DNA of 64,000 nt from Phallusia mammillata (taxonomy: Eukaryota; Chordata; Ascidiacea; Phlebobranchia; Ascidiidae), in contig QLIY01000077.1 in NCBI GenBank assembly GCA_003260075.1, positions 124,001 through 188,000 of the forward strand. The letters run 5' to 3'. The notes beneath the pieces are model-generated. The model had not been told where the DNA came from. It saw only the letters and a list, made by a program, of their open reading frames with translations, and made no database searches. Made by a program: the position numbers and the translations under genes. This document shows positions 51,501 to 63,156 of this stretch, piece after piece (position 1 is the stretch's first letter; every line of letters starts with the position of its first letter).

Positions 51501-54500
51501 TTGGAAACTTTGTCACTTACGGCTCTGATTGTGACAGAATTTGGAGTTCGCTCATAAAACACGAACCCAATTGCTCTTGCAGCTTTCACAATTGCATTTT
51601 CATCCGGTGATGAAGATTGATACCTAACACAAAATATTTATACAAAAAACATTATTCCCAGCAAATTATATCAATTACATGTTGCAAAAATTAAACAGAG
51701 AAAATGTGTATAAAATTTTGCACACCCCCCCCCCAATACTACAATATTATTTTAATAAATATGAAGTTTAAACGATTGCCTTAAATCTGCAGGCTGATAT
51801 TTTTAAACAACTTTTTAGCTATTAAGTGTGCGCATTGACCCACAAACACAATAGCTAGAGTACAGTAAGCACAAAAAGTTTGAAAACCACTGATGTAACA
51901 GAACATACAACACACCCGGCCATTATGCAGTTTTTTGCCCCCCCCCCGACATCATGGTAACAAAGTCACGAACATATCGGTTCCCATCCTGTACAATGTA
52001 ACCATTATTTCACAACTTTTTCCTTCTATCTTGTAAATGAAACTTTATGTAGTCAAGCTAAGAAACAAAGGTATTTGCATTTAACTAATTACCTTACAAA
52101 AATTCCCATAAAATAAGTACTATATAACACCACCACAGCTTTTCAAGTGGACCACAAAATACTTGTGTTTGCGAAGTAACTCTTTTTTATGATTTCGGGG
52201 CATGATGAAAAATTATATGCACCTCAATACTACAATATCAATCAAAGAACGCAAGACCTATTGAAGGTGTTTCACTGAAACAGGGTCACATATGGCATGG
52301 GTAGGCTAAAACTTTTAGCCTGCAGTGGGATTCGATCCTATATGACAGGAGTCTTTCCGATACTCACTCTACCAACAGAGCTATACAGGCTTAGCAGTGA
52401 ACCAGTTAAAATTCAAATCACAACAACGGTATCATTTTAATAAATATGATTTGTTTTCTAAAAAAGTTTACCCCCCCACAATATATAGAGTATAGCTAGC
52501 CTAAAAAGTTTGAAAACCACCAATATAACTGAACATACAACACACCCGGCCATTATGCAGTTTTTTGAGAAATTCTTCATCCTCAAAAAATGTGCTGCTC
52601 TCCTCAGGAAAGTCATTGCTATAAAAAAAAACAATTAATATGTTTAGAGGTGGCAAGACAGCTGTAAATTCACCACCACTAAAACCAGTGAGCACTTGAA
52701 ATTTTTTAATTAACTTGCAAAAACGTTTAATATAGCAATGTGACTTAATGTGAACTCATGACACGTCTTTTTATGTCTTGAGGGCAACAAAACGAACATT
52801 GCAAACTTGAGTACATTAAGATGTCAAATGCTTGTGCAGTTAACCTCCATTAATCCAGACCCGTTCGGACCAAAACATTTGTCCTGACTCCTGATTAACC
52901 AATGTCGATTAGTTCAAGCCTTACCACATTACAAATCATTTGTATCTCAAGTTTTGTCTGAATTAAGCGAAGATCTGGATTAACTAAATCCAGTTTAACC
53001 ATGGTTTACTGTACTCTGTTATTTGTTCATCATAAATTCCTTTTGTTTTTATAGTAATATCATATTATCCAAAGACCAAACTGGTCATAAATTGTATGCC
53101 GCAAATACATGTTAATGCAAAAGTTTAAACAATTACCGCTATTATTATTAGTGCAAGGTTCATTATATCATTTATAACGACAGTTTAATCTAGCGTGCAC
53201 CAGAGCTGTTATAGTTACAGTTTTCGTAAAATAACTCACCCATATTTGACCCCAGCTATAGAGCACAACTTAAATTCCATAAAGTTCTGAGTGAGAGTTC
53301 CAGTTTTATCGGAGAAAATGTATTTTACTTGTCCGAGTTCTTCGTTGAGATTTGAAGTACGTGCCATAGCTGGTGTATCTGTTGGGGCATAATACATTTC
53401 CAAATCCTGAGAAAAAAAAAAGATAATTAAATTCATTTGTTTTAACATGTTTTTTTGTTTACTGGATTTAAAACAAAAACTTCCATCATAATTGAGCTCA
53501 CGAAGCAGTATTGACAAAATCATAACAAAGTTGAGATAATAAAAAAATATTCAAAAAATACATAAAAAAGCAATTTGGTCATAAAAATTAAGTAAAATCA
53601 TAAAAGAAATCTAATTTTCTAGGACAGTGGTTCTCAACCTTTTTTTTTTCGTGGCCCATTTTCATTGCTCAAAAATTCTGTGGCCCAGTAAATTTTTATG
53701 AAATAAAAAACAAATATAAAATAGGTTCCGAAAAAAAGCAGAACATTTTTCAAACAGATTATAAGTTTAAAACAACTTAATGCAAAAAAAATCATAAAAC
53801 AGCACTTTCCCTTCTTTAATCAAGCACTTTCAGTTATGACCGAATAATTGGACAATGGATATGCTGCTATCTGGCTTTATTGTAGTCATAAAGTAGTTTA
53901 TTACATCATAAACATAAAGTGTTGCAGAAACTCAAAGTAACTTTATGCCGTAAATAGTTAAATTTAAATTAATTTACATCCCTTCTCAATTTCTCCCCAA
54001 GCCATTATTTTTGTAAAACAGAGTGTAGCGACATAAATGAAAGTAAATTCTTAAAAACGGCTTTCTATTTGATTGGTCTGTGGCCCAATCAAAATGCTTC
54101 CATGGCCCACTGGTTGAGAACCGCTGTTCTAGGATAAACAAGAGCATGTTGTTACCAAAAAGTTTTTTGTCTAGTTCTATGCCCCCAAAAATACATTTTT
54201 CAAAGAAAGTGCATTTAAAGCCTATTTTTGTCAATTTTAGTACGAGACTAACAACAAGTATAAAAGAGAAGCATATACGAGTATATGTCTTATGAAACAA
54301 ATTGTTTACAGCAATGATTCACTATTGTTATTGTTTGCAAGTTAACTGATTGATTGTCAACATATAATATACACATTGGAACAGTTCCTTTAAAGATTTA
54401 TAATCCCCCCCCCCTGTTTGCAAGTTAACTGATTGATTGTCAACATATAATATACACATTGGTGGAACAGTTCCTTTAAAGATTTATAATTATTTCATTT

Positions 54501-57500
54501 GGCTATACACAGGGTTGCCATCGACATGGACCCTAAAATAAGGACCACCGAAAAAATATTTTTTATACGTANAAATACATTTTTCAAAGAAAGTGCATTT
54601 AAAGCCTATTTTTGTCAATTTTAGTACGAGACTAACAACAAGTATAAAAGAGAAGCATATACGAGTATATGTCTTATGAAACAAATTGTTTACAGCAATG
54701 ATTCACTATTGTTATTGTTTGCAAGTTAACTGATTGATTGTCAACATATAATATACACATTGGAACAGTTCCTTTAAAGATTTATAAGTCAAAAACAAGG
54801 ACATTTCTTAGAAATAAGGACAATATGTTTTTGTAAGACATTGCCCTTCAAAATAAGGACAAATGTTAGAAATAAGGATATTATTCCATTTAAATGTACA
54901 AAACCTTGATGTGAATTAGACTAAAACACAATAGTTTGCTGCCAGGCAAAAACGTGGCCTAAAAATATGATTAGGAAAATCCCTATTAGACAGTACATGC
55001 AGCAAAACACTTAGTCTAGGAAGCATGTTTTTAAATTGGCACCCCCCCCCCGACTCAAGTCAAAAACAAGGACATTTCTTAGAAATAAGGACAATATGTC
55101 TTTGTAAGACATTGCCCTTCAAAATAAGGACAAATATTAGAAATAAGGATATTATTCCATTTAAATGTGCAAAATCCCCCCCCCCTGTTGCCAACTTCCT
55201 AAAGCAGTGACAGAAAGTTTCTGGAAATGCATGTGGGTGTTCAGTTTGGTGTAATTACATCGCTGCAAGTCATTTCTAAGCCTAATGTATAACAAGCTTC
55301 TAACACACTGGTGAAATATTCATGCTATGTTCTATGGATAATTACATCCAATTATGGCATCAATTTATGAATTATTCAAAACTGGCATAAAATATTACTG
55401 CATACAGTCTGTTCCATTTCCCATGAAAGCTGTTTACAATACTGCCACATTATCAAAGCAGCAAAAAATGTACATATATTTCTGGTACTGAAAATACCCC
55501 CCCCCCTGTTGCCAACTTCCTAAAGCAGTGACAGAAAGTTTCTGGAAATGCATGCGGGTGTTCAGTGGTGTAATTACATCACNGTGTTCAGTTTGGTGTA
55601 ATTACATCGCTGCAAGTCATTTCTAAGCCTAATGTATAACAAGCTTCTAACACACTGGTGAAATATTCATGCTATGTTCTATGGATAATTACATCCAATT
55701 ATGGCATCAATTTATGAATTATTCAAAACTGGCATAAAATATTACTGCATACAGTCTGTTCTATTTCCCATGAAAGCTGTTTACAATACTGCCACATTAT
55801 TAAAACAGCAAAAAATGTACATATATTTCTGGTACTGAAAATCTATTGAAATACACTAAACCTTGGTTAATCCAGACCAGTTTGGACCAAAAAAATTGTC
55901 CGAAATAGGCGAAGATCCAGATTAACCGGTGTCAATTAAAGCCTTACCACATCACACATCATGTGTATCTTAAGTTTGTCCGAATTAGGCGCAGACATGG
56001 AATAACGATTCCGGTTTACTGTATATACAAAGTTTCACCACAAAATTTACCACTCCAACTTACATTGTTGATAAAGATAGCTTGAATAAACTTGACCACT
56101 TCTAAAGTAACCAATAGAGAAATTGGAACCAGGTTGTTATACAGAATGATGAACGTCAGCAACTCCATAAAAAAGCCTTTTGCCCCAGTGCCTGCAAATG
56201 TGAATAAAATGATTCTTTTAGTTGTTTGATAGAATTGGGTAATAACAGTCCAGTGGTCATGTTGACTTAAATCAGATAAATTATGACAAAAGGCTGCATT
56301 TTGATTATTTATTTGTCACATATTTATCACAACAAATGTGGATCTTTTGAAATAGTATTTTCTGACTTGAACTGGGCATACATGTTCAGCAAACATAACA
56401 CTTTAAAATCTGTATATTGCAAGCAAAGTGTATTCTGTACATATCTTTTAGAATATATGAGACAAAATTAAGCTATTTGATGGATAAGGTACAACTGAGA
56501 TATAAAAACTGTTTGACAACAAATTTGCCAATAATATCATGTTCCCTAAGGTTCACATAAAAAAATATTTACTAAAAGCATAATAAAGGTGGAAAATGAA
56601 TTTGAAACCAAACTTCACAGCTTTTTAAGTTGATTATTTAATAAAATTCCAGTTTTGTGATGTGACATTTTGGCTTACCATCGCCATATATGTACCAACG
56701 CTTAGGTTGCTGATTCTTCCAAATCTCACTGCCAATTGACGATGCCAGTGATATCACAATGAGCACTGTCATTAGAAACCAAATCTGTGAAATAAAAGAT
56801 GGCAAATTTTAAATGGATGATAAATTACACACAAAAACAGTCCAATAAAACATTAGTAGTTAGTACACCCCCCCCCCCCAGTGATATCACAATGAGCACT
56901 GTCATTAGAAACCAAATCTGTGAAACACACAAAAACAATCCAATAAGACATTAGGAGTAAGTACGAAATATGATGATACGTTAATTTTCAAGTTTCAGCA
57001 TAATTTTCAATTTTTAAGTTGGTTTGTTTAGAACACATTGTTTATTGTTTCATTTGATTTTGATAAAATGTTAAAACTTGTCACAAAGATGGTCAATATG
57101 TTTTGCTGTAAACTACGTAAACAAAACAATCGATTTCCCCTTATTGGATGACTGTACTGCTTATATATAACTCTTTATTTTTCTGAAAATCTGTTTTTAC
57201 TTACATACACAAAAAAAATATCTATTTTATTTTTTGGACAAGTGCCCAATCATCAAGACATGAAAATTTTGAAAAAGAAAACTAATTCAAAACAATATTT
57301 GTAAATCAAAAACATATTCCACACCTGCATGTTGGTGGTTCTATCCACATTGGACATTTTCAGGGGAGCTCTCTTGGCATTTTTCATTAGTTTCGACTCG
57401 TGTCCTGTATAAACCACAATTCCATAGATCCACTGTGTGTTACGAAGCATGGCACCTCTCAAGAGCATTTGTTCAGGGCCGAGGGGAATAGACCTAAGGA

Positions 57501-60123
57501 GAAATCAAATAAACTGGATATAAAGCGCTTGTTCGAAACAAAGTGTCAACCATTTTTAGGCTATCACATTTTAAGAAGTTTAATACTTCAATTTATTGTT
57601 TGTTTTTGAATGATTTACCATTGTATTTTGACATATTAAGTTGCATATATATATCAGATGCTTGGAAATAAGTGACAACTGTTTTAAGACAATCACCTTC
57701 AAAAAAGCTTATGACTCCAAATGAATATTTGCCTTTGGAACTCTTTTGGTTTAATTTTTAGTATTAGCTATTTGTTTTTAAATGATTTATTTGTTTTTTT
57801 GGAAATAATAACTTGTGTATATTATATTTTCTGACTATTTTTATGGTTTTACATTTGAATGTGTGGTAGACATATGGCTTAGCACATACAAGGAAATATA
57901 TGGTAGGGGATGAAACTACAAAGGAAAAAAACAATGCCTTAAGGATGTACACAGACAACTTTGCATTGAAAGACGTAAAAACAGGAAACACTAAGGAAAG
58001 ACTTTAAGAAACAGATGGCCCTTGCTTAAAATTGCACAACTATCTCATTTATACTAATATAGCTTCAAATTGTTTTATCTTTTAGATGTGCAAGCAAATT
58101 TGCTCCGAAGAACGGCCACATATAATAATTAGTTTTGTTTGTGCAACTTATAGCATGTGTAACAATGCCAAAATGAGTTTCGTTCCTGAAGGCTTGATAT
58201 TGCAAAGCCTATTTTTCCTGTTTGTACTTTCTGTTTGTCAAACCTATCGAGTTTCACTGGTTTCATGACAAGGGTGTAAAAGGTCTTTGTTTGAATAAAT
58301 AAATCCCCACTGAACAGGATATTTCAAGTACAAACTACAATCATTTTTAATCAAAGACTTAGTTTGAGACCTTGTATACAAATACAAATGACATGATTAA
58401 AATGGTTTCAGTTAAGTGCTATATCTGATTAATTGCGTTGCGATTTCTGAACCCCAAACAATCTTTACTATTATGAGGAGTACAATTGCCCAAATGAATG
58501 TACAAAGTCACATGTTACATTTTCACATTTTCAAACAATTCGACAAATGTTAATGTCATGTTCAGTGATATAAAACTTTTATTTAATGACTTGACAACAT
58601 ATGTGTATTTTGAAATGCAGTAGTCTAACTTAAGAGCAAAAGTGCTTACTTTTGTTTGTTTTTTTAGTGATGTACCGAATCGGCGAAATTTCGATTCGGC
58701 CGAAACCGAATATTCGGCGGTTTTGCTGAATAAATTCGGCCAAATCAACCCAATCATTCATGACGTCACTCGAAGTCGTACCCTACGTGTTTGATATGAA
58801 AACATAAGTTTACCTACCAGGCAATTAGTGGAGAATGGTTGTGTTTTGTCCTTATTTTAGTTCTATGGTGTTTAACAATTGCTGATTGTTCGTCTGCAGT
58901 GGGAAAGCGATAATGTGTTAAAACATGTAATGATTGACACAATTTTTGTTGGGACTAAGCAGATAAGACACATTTAACGCTTTCAATGTGTGTTTGTATA
59001 AGGTTCGCCCCCCCCCCCCCCCCCCCCCCCCCCGAAACCGAATCTTTGCAAAACTGGCCGATTCGACCAAAAAAATCGGCAACCCGGGATATTCGGTACA
59101 TCTCTAGTTTTTTTGAGCAGGTACTAACACATTTAAGCTTGACACACCTTTCAGCATTTCCATCGAGTTTGATATTTCCAGTAAAGTCGTATAAATGACG
59201 ATTGGGTGCTTCACATTCGATTTGACCCCTCATTGAGTTCAGTTGACTACTTTGCTGCCACATGCTGGTAGCAGAGAGGCCCTGAAAAATTAAAAAAATT
59301 AACTACAAATGTTGTTGCTAGATATTCCATTGAGTTTTTTAACAGGTAGAAATTCCAATAAACCACAACTTAGACCAGTTGTTCTCAGCCTGTGGCAGGA
59401 ATAACTTCACGATTTCAGAAAAATGCCACCCTAGTGAAGAAGAACAGGCCTAGCTCATGTTCTACCCATTTGGACAGGGTTTAGGTCATATGCATTGATA
59501 GAAAATTCGTCAGGTGGTTCGTGATCAGTTAATGGTTGAGAATTACAGATTTAGATTTTCAGTATGGTTGTAAAGGGGTCAGTATGGTTGTGGGTAGGGG
59601 TCAGTATGGTTGTGAAGGGGTCAGTATGGTTGTGGGTGAGGTTATTGTACAAACATTGACAAAAAACTTTGAGGGCAATGATAAGTATATGTGTAAAAGT
59701 GCAATGTTTTTGGGTATGGTTTTAAGAAAAATGCTTTTATTTAAAACAGCACAGCAAACAATGTAAGTAGATATAAATTGCTGTTTAATCTGGGTCATTT
59801 TTTTGCTGAGTCACATAATAAAAGTGTTATGTGCACAGATCCCAACTCAAACATGCATTGGCCAGCATTTTAATATTGCATAATGGCTTGTTAATGTTTA
59901 GCACAAGTGAAGCTGGGTAATAAATCAGCTCTGCAAACAGTTTTAGCTGTCAAATGCTCAAAAGATTTAAGACAAACACAAGCTGTATCAAGTTGGAAGC
60001 GCCAATGTGGAAATAAATGCACACCCACACTTGTCAATGCAGCAGTTTGTGTGTTCATTTTATGTGGGTGAGAATTTGCCACAGATGTGAGAAAAGCTAC
60101 TCAGATTACTTTAATAAAGTTAT

Positions 60124-60209
<86 letters not shown>

Positions 60210-60736
60210 TTTGAAAACATATTTGCGAATTTAACATTGCTGTCAAGAATATACCACAACACAAAAATTGTTTTTTTGCTTTAATTTATCAACTCATATA
60301 CTTTTTTAAAGAAAATCCTGCAATAAGTGAAAAAAATAAAGAACCAAGCAGTACCCCCCCCCCTTTGAAAACATATTTGCGAATTTAACATTGCTGTCAA
60401 GAATATACCACCACATAATATATATATACCAACACAAAATTGTTTTTTTGCTTAATTTTAACAACTCTTATACTTTTTTAAAGAAAATCCTGCAATAAGT
60501 GAAAAAATAAAGAGCCAAGCAGTAAACCTTAATCCCGTTGGTTCTCAAGTTACTTGAAAAACGTATTTTCCGACAAAAATAAATTTAATAGTGTGGAGGC
60601 GTCCTCTTAGAAGGCATATAAAGACAACAATTTTATGGTTGGCTTACTGCAGTTAAACAACTATCGTCACTGGAATTTTGAATGCTTTTCAGCCCAGTAA
60701 TGGCAATGTGGACGCAATAGCAAAAATACTGAACTG

Positions 60737-60834
<98 letters not shown>

Positions 60835-63156
60835 ACTAAAAGGAACACATTTCCTTTTTGTAAACAAAAAACTGTTTATTACTATAGGTTTTAGCACATA
60901 GTTATTTTTTTGTGGTGTTAAAATCTATCTGTAATATTTGAAGAAAAAATGCCCAAATATATTATACATGCAAAACAGATAAGCACATGAAGGGGTTTCT
61001 GTTTTTAGACAGTAGGTGTTGTATGAAAAGACTACAACCCCCCCCCCTAGCACATAGTTATTTTTTTGTGGTGTTAAAATCTATCTGTAATATTTAAAGA
61101 AAAAATGCCCAAATATATTATACATGCAAAACAGATGAGCACATGAAGGGGTTTCTGTTTTTAGCCAGTAGGTGTTGTATGAAAAGACAAAATTTACCTG
61201 TCTAATCTTAAGGTTTGTTTCGCCATCAAGATTTGCAGTTTCAATATAACACATCGCTTGTGGTTCGCTCGACGAAAATAAAACAAGATCAGCGGGAAAG
61301 AAGTGACCGTTTACTACTTTTACAATGTCACCAACTAACACCTGCAAAAAAAACACAATTTTTTTTATCNATACAATTTTTTTATTATGAAAACAAACAA
61401 TAACGAATAAAATAAAAAACAGTTTTCAAAAACTCCAATATTATGCTGAGCATTGTTGAAAGTTCAAACCAGAAGTGATAGCAGAACAAAAGTTTGTACT
61501 GTACTGAATAGTTTTAAATGACAAAATGTATTTAAAGTCATACAGGGCTTTTAGCTTTGAGTAGACAAGCTAGGACTCTAAATAATTAATACTGACAGGA
61601 AACATTTTCAACATCAATCTGTTGTGCTTTACAGTTGATGGATTAGTGAGCGTTTTCGGTTGCTTTTTGCAAAACTGAAGGAATGCAAGGTTTAACAATG
61701 GCATCATATACATCTGTGGCAAATGTTGCTGAAGAAAGAAATTTAACTGACCTGCGTCCATGTTATTTCGTTAAACTTTCCATCCCTGAAAACTTCAACT
61801 TTTCTGTTGTTAACAGCATCATCTGCTTTATGTCGTTTCTGGACAAACAGATAAAGTATTAATTATATAAATGTTGAACAGTAGTTGCCATTTCAAGTCT
61901 CCAACATTTGCAAACAAACTGGACAATGTGGTTCATAACTGTCATAAGATGATAAGGGGTCACAGGTTGCTAAGTTAAGATTCTTGTTTTCCCATAAGCA
62001 TTTGCAAAAGCTTTTTGTAAATTCCTCAAAAGCAAACCAATTTGAGCATTAAAACTTTTTGAGGTAAACCACAAATGATTATTCCCAATATATATCTTAT
62101 AAAATGTCCAAATTCTATAAAAAATGTCTTATGGTTTAATTAAAAGTGCTTAGCCATGACCAACAATGAGGTGTTAAATGTGTTCTTTTTTATTCAAAAA
62201 GCTCAAAACATTTTATGGTAAGACTTACGTAATCTTCAATTATTTCCTTTAACGCAGCAACGAGCAGAATAAACGTGAGTGGAACGATTGTTGTAAACTG
62301 CCCTGTTGGTGAAACTCCAGGGATTTGCTGAATGTTAAATAACACATCTGTATCCAATTTGTCTTTCAAATAAAAGTCTTACATAATACAAGAAATGTCA
62401 CAAATGATGGCATGAGCATTTACTAATCGTTTGAATCATAAAGCATGTTGCTCTTACATCTATTTAGCCTGCTGTATTCATGATTAACAAAAGAAATACA
62501 GTTTTGAGTAATCAAAAGTTACTTTTTATTGCACACTAAACTCCACATTGTAGATATCAATAGATAAGAAATTTAAAATGTTTTTACATGTAGGGATTTA
62601 ATATTAACCCAGCTTACCTGTAACACACAAATAATAAGGAAAAATATGTTGAACGCTTTTCTAAACTGCTCGAAAAGGAATAAAGGCAAAAAGGTGAGAA
62701 AGTTGTATTTTCCAGTGCTGAAAAAATATGGGAATATATTTAAAAATAATAATTTTGTACATCAAAGATATTACACATTATGTAGTCTAAAAGATATTAC
62801 ATGTGTACATATAAAGGAACAATTGAAATGAAAAAAGCTGAAATGCTACACATGTTTGTTTTTTTAATTTGCTGAATCAACCAAGTTGTTCAGAAAGTTA
62901 TCCAATGCATCATATGTAAAATGCAGCATATTCAGTAAGCAAATTGTATTTCAGGAAAGAAAAAGCAATGCCATATGTTTTACCTTATCTCACCCCCCCC
63001 CCATATTCAGTAAGCAAATTGTATTTCAGGAAAGAAAAAGCAATGCCATAATTATGTTTTACCTTATCTCGTTGTGCAGAAATTTCTGCTGCGTCATAGG
63101 ATCATTGAAACGAAACGTTCGCGTTCCCAAATCTTCCTGCGTTGAAGAAGACTCCC
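39724..63156 (-). CDS. ATP8A1: ATP8A1/2-like phospholipid-transporting P4-ATPase (N-terminus outside window)
   Basis: ATP8A flippases with a CDC50 subunit move phosphatidylserine to the cytosolic leaflet. Exons in transcript order: 63063-63156, 62618-62717, 62229-62327, 61752-61838, 61198-61341, 59148-59281, 57325-57493, 56679-56784, 56064-56191, 53240-53406, 52546-52618, 50917-51062 (misplaced), 51521-51623, 50284-50449, 49211-49302, 48521-48540 (cut by a gap), 47549-47752, 46654-46866, 46077-46223, 45665-45775, 45531-45605, 44745-44946, 44218-44279, 43841-43897, 43538-43734, 42821-42922, 39724-39961. Phases fit throughout apart from the gap. Motifs: actuator DGET, M4 [13 protein letters not shown], phosphorylation site DKTGTLTQN, nucleotide-binding [19 protein letters not shown], hinge [11 protein letters not shown], and C-terminal GFAFSQEE, matching the GYAFS autoinhibitory element. 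About 1145 codons are present; human ATP8A1 has about 1160. ATP8A1 and ATP8A2 cannot be separated by eye. Confidence 0.96.
39962..42820. other. last intron of the ATP8A-like gene, no gene seen
   Basis: A 2.9-kb AT-rich intron links the [16 protein letters not shown] exon to the last exon. Short open frames occur on both strands, but none resembles a protein family. No C run or clear transposon was noticed. Confidence 0.5.
42944..43020. other. 77-base C run, probable assembly gap
   Basis: The run is flanked by short A tracts and lies in an ATP8A-like intron 21 bases from an exon acceptor. It has no repeated flank that I can see, so it may stand for real missing sequence. Confidence 0.75.
43335..43400. 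mobile_element. pogo/Tigger-like fragment
   Basis: TA followed by CAGTAAACCGTGGTTAATTCG matches the ends of the better preserved copies at 52837-53011 and 55854-56021. The right end is not intact. Confidence 0.45.
44587..44640. mobile_element. hAT-like terminus fragments
   Basis: CAGTGGTTCTCAACC begins at about 44606, and a right-hand hAT terminus, GGTTGGAAACCGCTG, ends at about 44542. No matching opposite ends or target duplications were found, so these are probably truncated elements. Confidence 0.4.
47791..48051. mobile_element. palindromic element with hammerhead-like core
   Basis: Inverted arms of about 57 bp (47791-47847 and 47995-48051) are almost identical and contain AAAAAGCGACATGCTTTATT. 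Inside are two copies of a roughly 38-bp unit (CACCTTTTTATC) and then CTGATGA, GGCA...TGCC and GAAAC at 47966-47994. That order resembles the core of the hammerhead ribozymes known in Penelope-like elements and related non-coding repeats. A diverged copy is at about 62395-62470. It lies in an ATP8A-like intron. Confidence 0.6.
48539..48592. other. 54-base C run replacing part of an ATP8A-like exon
   Basis: On the minus strand the run ends at YELVEK followed by donor GTACCA. That matches the last residues of the exon expected before [14 protein letters not shown]. The rest of the exon, roughly 25-30 codons in ATP8A relatives, is absent. Confidence 0.75.
48593..48761. mobile_element. second, inverted copy of the palindromic element
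   Basis: It starts with the same arm as 47817-47847 but continues with the reverse complement of the first copy's interior, so the centre is flipped relative to the arm. It is bounded by C runs at 48539-48592 and 48762-48771. Confidence 0.6.
49393..50040. mobile_element. nested hAT-like elements
   Basis: The outer ends are a truncated TTCCCAACCTTTTTC and GGTTGGGAACCACTG at 50026-50040. The inner element runs 49465-49869, with CAGTGGTTCCCAACC and GGTTGGGAACCACTG. A foreign contig carrying an ATP8A exon copy (49682-49811) is inserted between C runs inside the inner element. Confidence 0.55.
49729..49811 (-). pseudogene. allelic copy of the ATP8A-like exon 49211-49302
   Basis: It encodes [20 protein letters not shown] again, bounded by C runs on both sides (49670-49681 and 49812-49821). 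The neighbouring intron sequence also matches. It is best read as the second allele left unmerged. Confidence 0.8.
51140..51274. mobile_element. truncated pogo/Tigger-like MITE
   Basis: The right part (TTTAACCAAGGTTTATTG before TA) and the internal GAT-x-AACCGATGTCGAT block match the other copies. The left end is missing. Confidence 0.45.
51948..51989 (-). pseudogene. truncated copy of the ATP8A-like exon 50917-51062
   Basis: The stretch carries the acceptor and the first codons ([13 protein letters not shown]) and is then cut by a C run. Unlike the complete copy, it lies at the position that protein order requires, between the 52546-52618 and 51521-51623 exons. Confidence 0.75.
52238..52432 (-). 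mobile_element. tRNA-derived SINE, allele-specific insertion
   Basis: On the minus strand 52390-52318 is a 73-base tRNA-like head. It has a complete 7-bp acceptor pairing (GCCTGTA with TGCAGGC, one G-T pair), an A-box-like TAGCTCTGTTGGTAGAG and a B-box-like GGATCGAATCC. The anticodon and T stems do not pair well, so a working tRNA gene is unlikely. The allelic segment at 51735 reads straight through ACTACAATAT-TATTTTAATAA without this insert. TATCA is found at both insert borders. Confidence 0.6.
52837..53011. mobile_element. pogo/Tigger-like MITE
   Basis: The left end, CAGTTAACC..TTAATCCAGACC, and right end, CTGGATTAACTAAA..GGTTTACTG followed by TA, are imperfect inverse copies. The inside contains AAGCCTTACCACATTACA, shared with the other copies. 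It is 175 bp and non-coding. Confidence 0.6.
53625..54126. mobile_element. 502-bp hAT-like MITE with perfect target duplication
   Basis: The terminal inverted repeats are CAGTGGTTCTCAACC and GGTTGAGAACCGCTG. TTCTAGGA lies directly outside both (53617-53624 and 54127-54134), the 8-bp duplication typical of hAT transposition. GTGGCCCA motifs recur near both ends. No transposase is encoded. It sits in an ATP8A-like intron. Confidence 0.85.
54154..54790. repeat. triplicated intron segment
   Basis: The stretch ending TTTAAAGATTTATAA occurs three times (about 54186-54404, 54415-54490, 54573-54788), with a C run at 54405-54414 and a single n at 54572 as junctions. The middle copy carries a CAGGGTTGCCA hAT-like terminus at about 54512. 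This looks like overlapping contig ends from two alleles. Confidence 0.65.
54787..55850. repeat. further allelic duplications in the same intron
   Basis: 54787-54915 recurs at 55057-55175, and 55186-55496 recurs at 55507-55850. The junctions are 10-C runs at 55042, 55176 and 55497. A single n at 55583 separates another short overlap of GTGTAATTACATC. Confidence 0.7.
55854..56021. mobile_element. pogo/Tigger-like MITE with TA target
   Basis: The element runs from CACTAAACCTTGGTTAATCC to CCGGTTTACTG and is flanked by TA on both sides. It is 168 bp, non-coding, and of the same family as 52837-53011. Confidence 0.65.
56880..56919 (-). pseudogene. partial allelic copy of the ATP8A-like exon 56679-56784
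   Basis: Just after the C run at 56868-56879 the acceptor side of the exon ([13 protein letters not shown]) is repeated. It lies outside the reading order and is an unmerged allele end. Confidence 0.7.
58675..59106. mobile_element. hAT-like MITE, TAGTGATGTACCGAA family
   Basis: The ends TAGTGATGTACCGAAT and ATATTCGGTACATCTCTA are imperfect inverse copies. GTTTTTTT stands at both borders. The interior is rich in ATTCGGC and CCGAAA words. A 26-base C run at 59008-59033 interrupts it. Confidence 0.7.
59376..59548. mobile_element. degraded hAT-like element
   Basis: CAGTTGTTCTCAGCC and GGTTGAGAATTACAG face each other as imperfect terminal repeats. The target duplication is not clear. Confidence 0.4.
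59559..59641. repeat. minisatellite, four units
   Basis: TCAGTATGGTTGT occurs four times at spacings of about 20-23 bases, with variable GGGTAGGGG or AAGGGG spacers. It lies in an ATP8A-like intron. Confidence 0.8.
60125..60209. other. 85-base C run, probable assembly gap
   Basis: The sequence after it (TTTGAAAACATATTTGCG) is repeated again after the 10-C run at 60354-60363. It lies in an ATP8A-like intron. Confidence 0.75.
60740..60834. other. 95-base C run, probable assembly gap
   Basis: This long C run lies in an ATP8A-like intron. The downstream segment 60890-61037 recurs at 61048-61195 after a further 10-C run at 61038-61047. Confidence 0.75.

Noticed and set aside
52318..52390. A functional tRNA gene on the minus strand
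   Set aside because: The acceptor stem and box motifs fit, but the anticodon and T stems mispair and no clear anticodon emerges; an allele lacks the whole insert, which fits a SINE.
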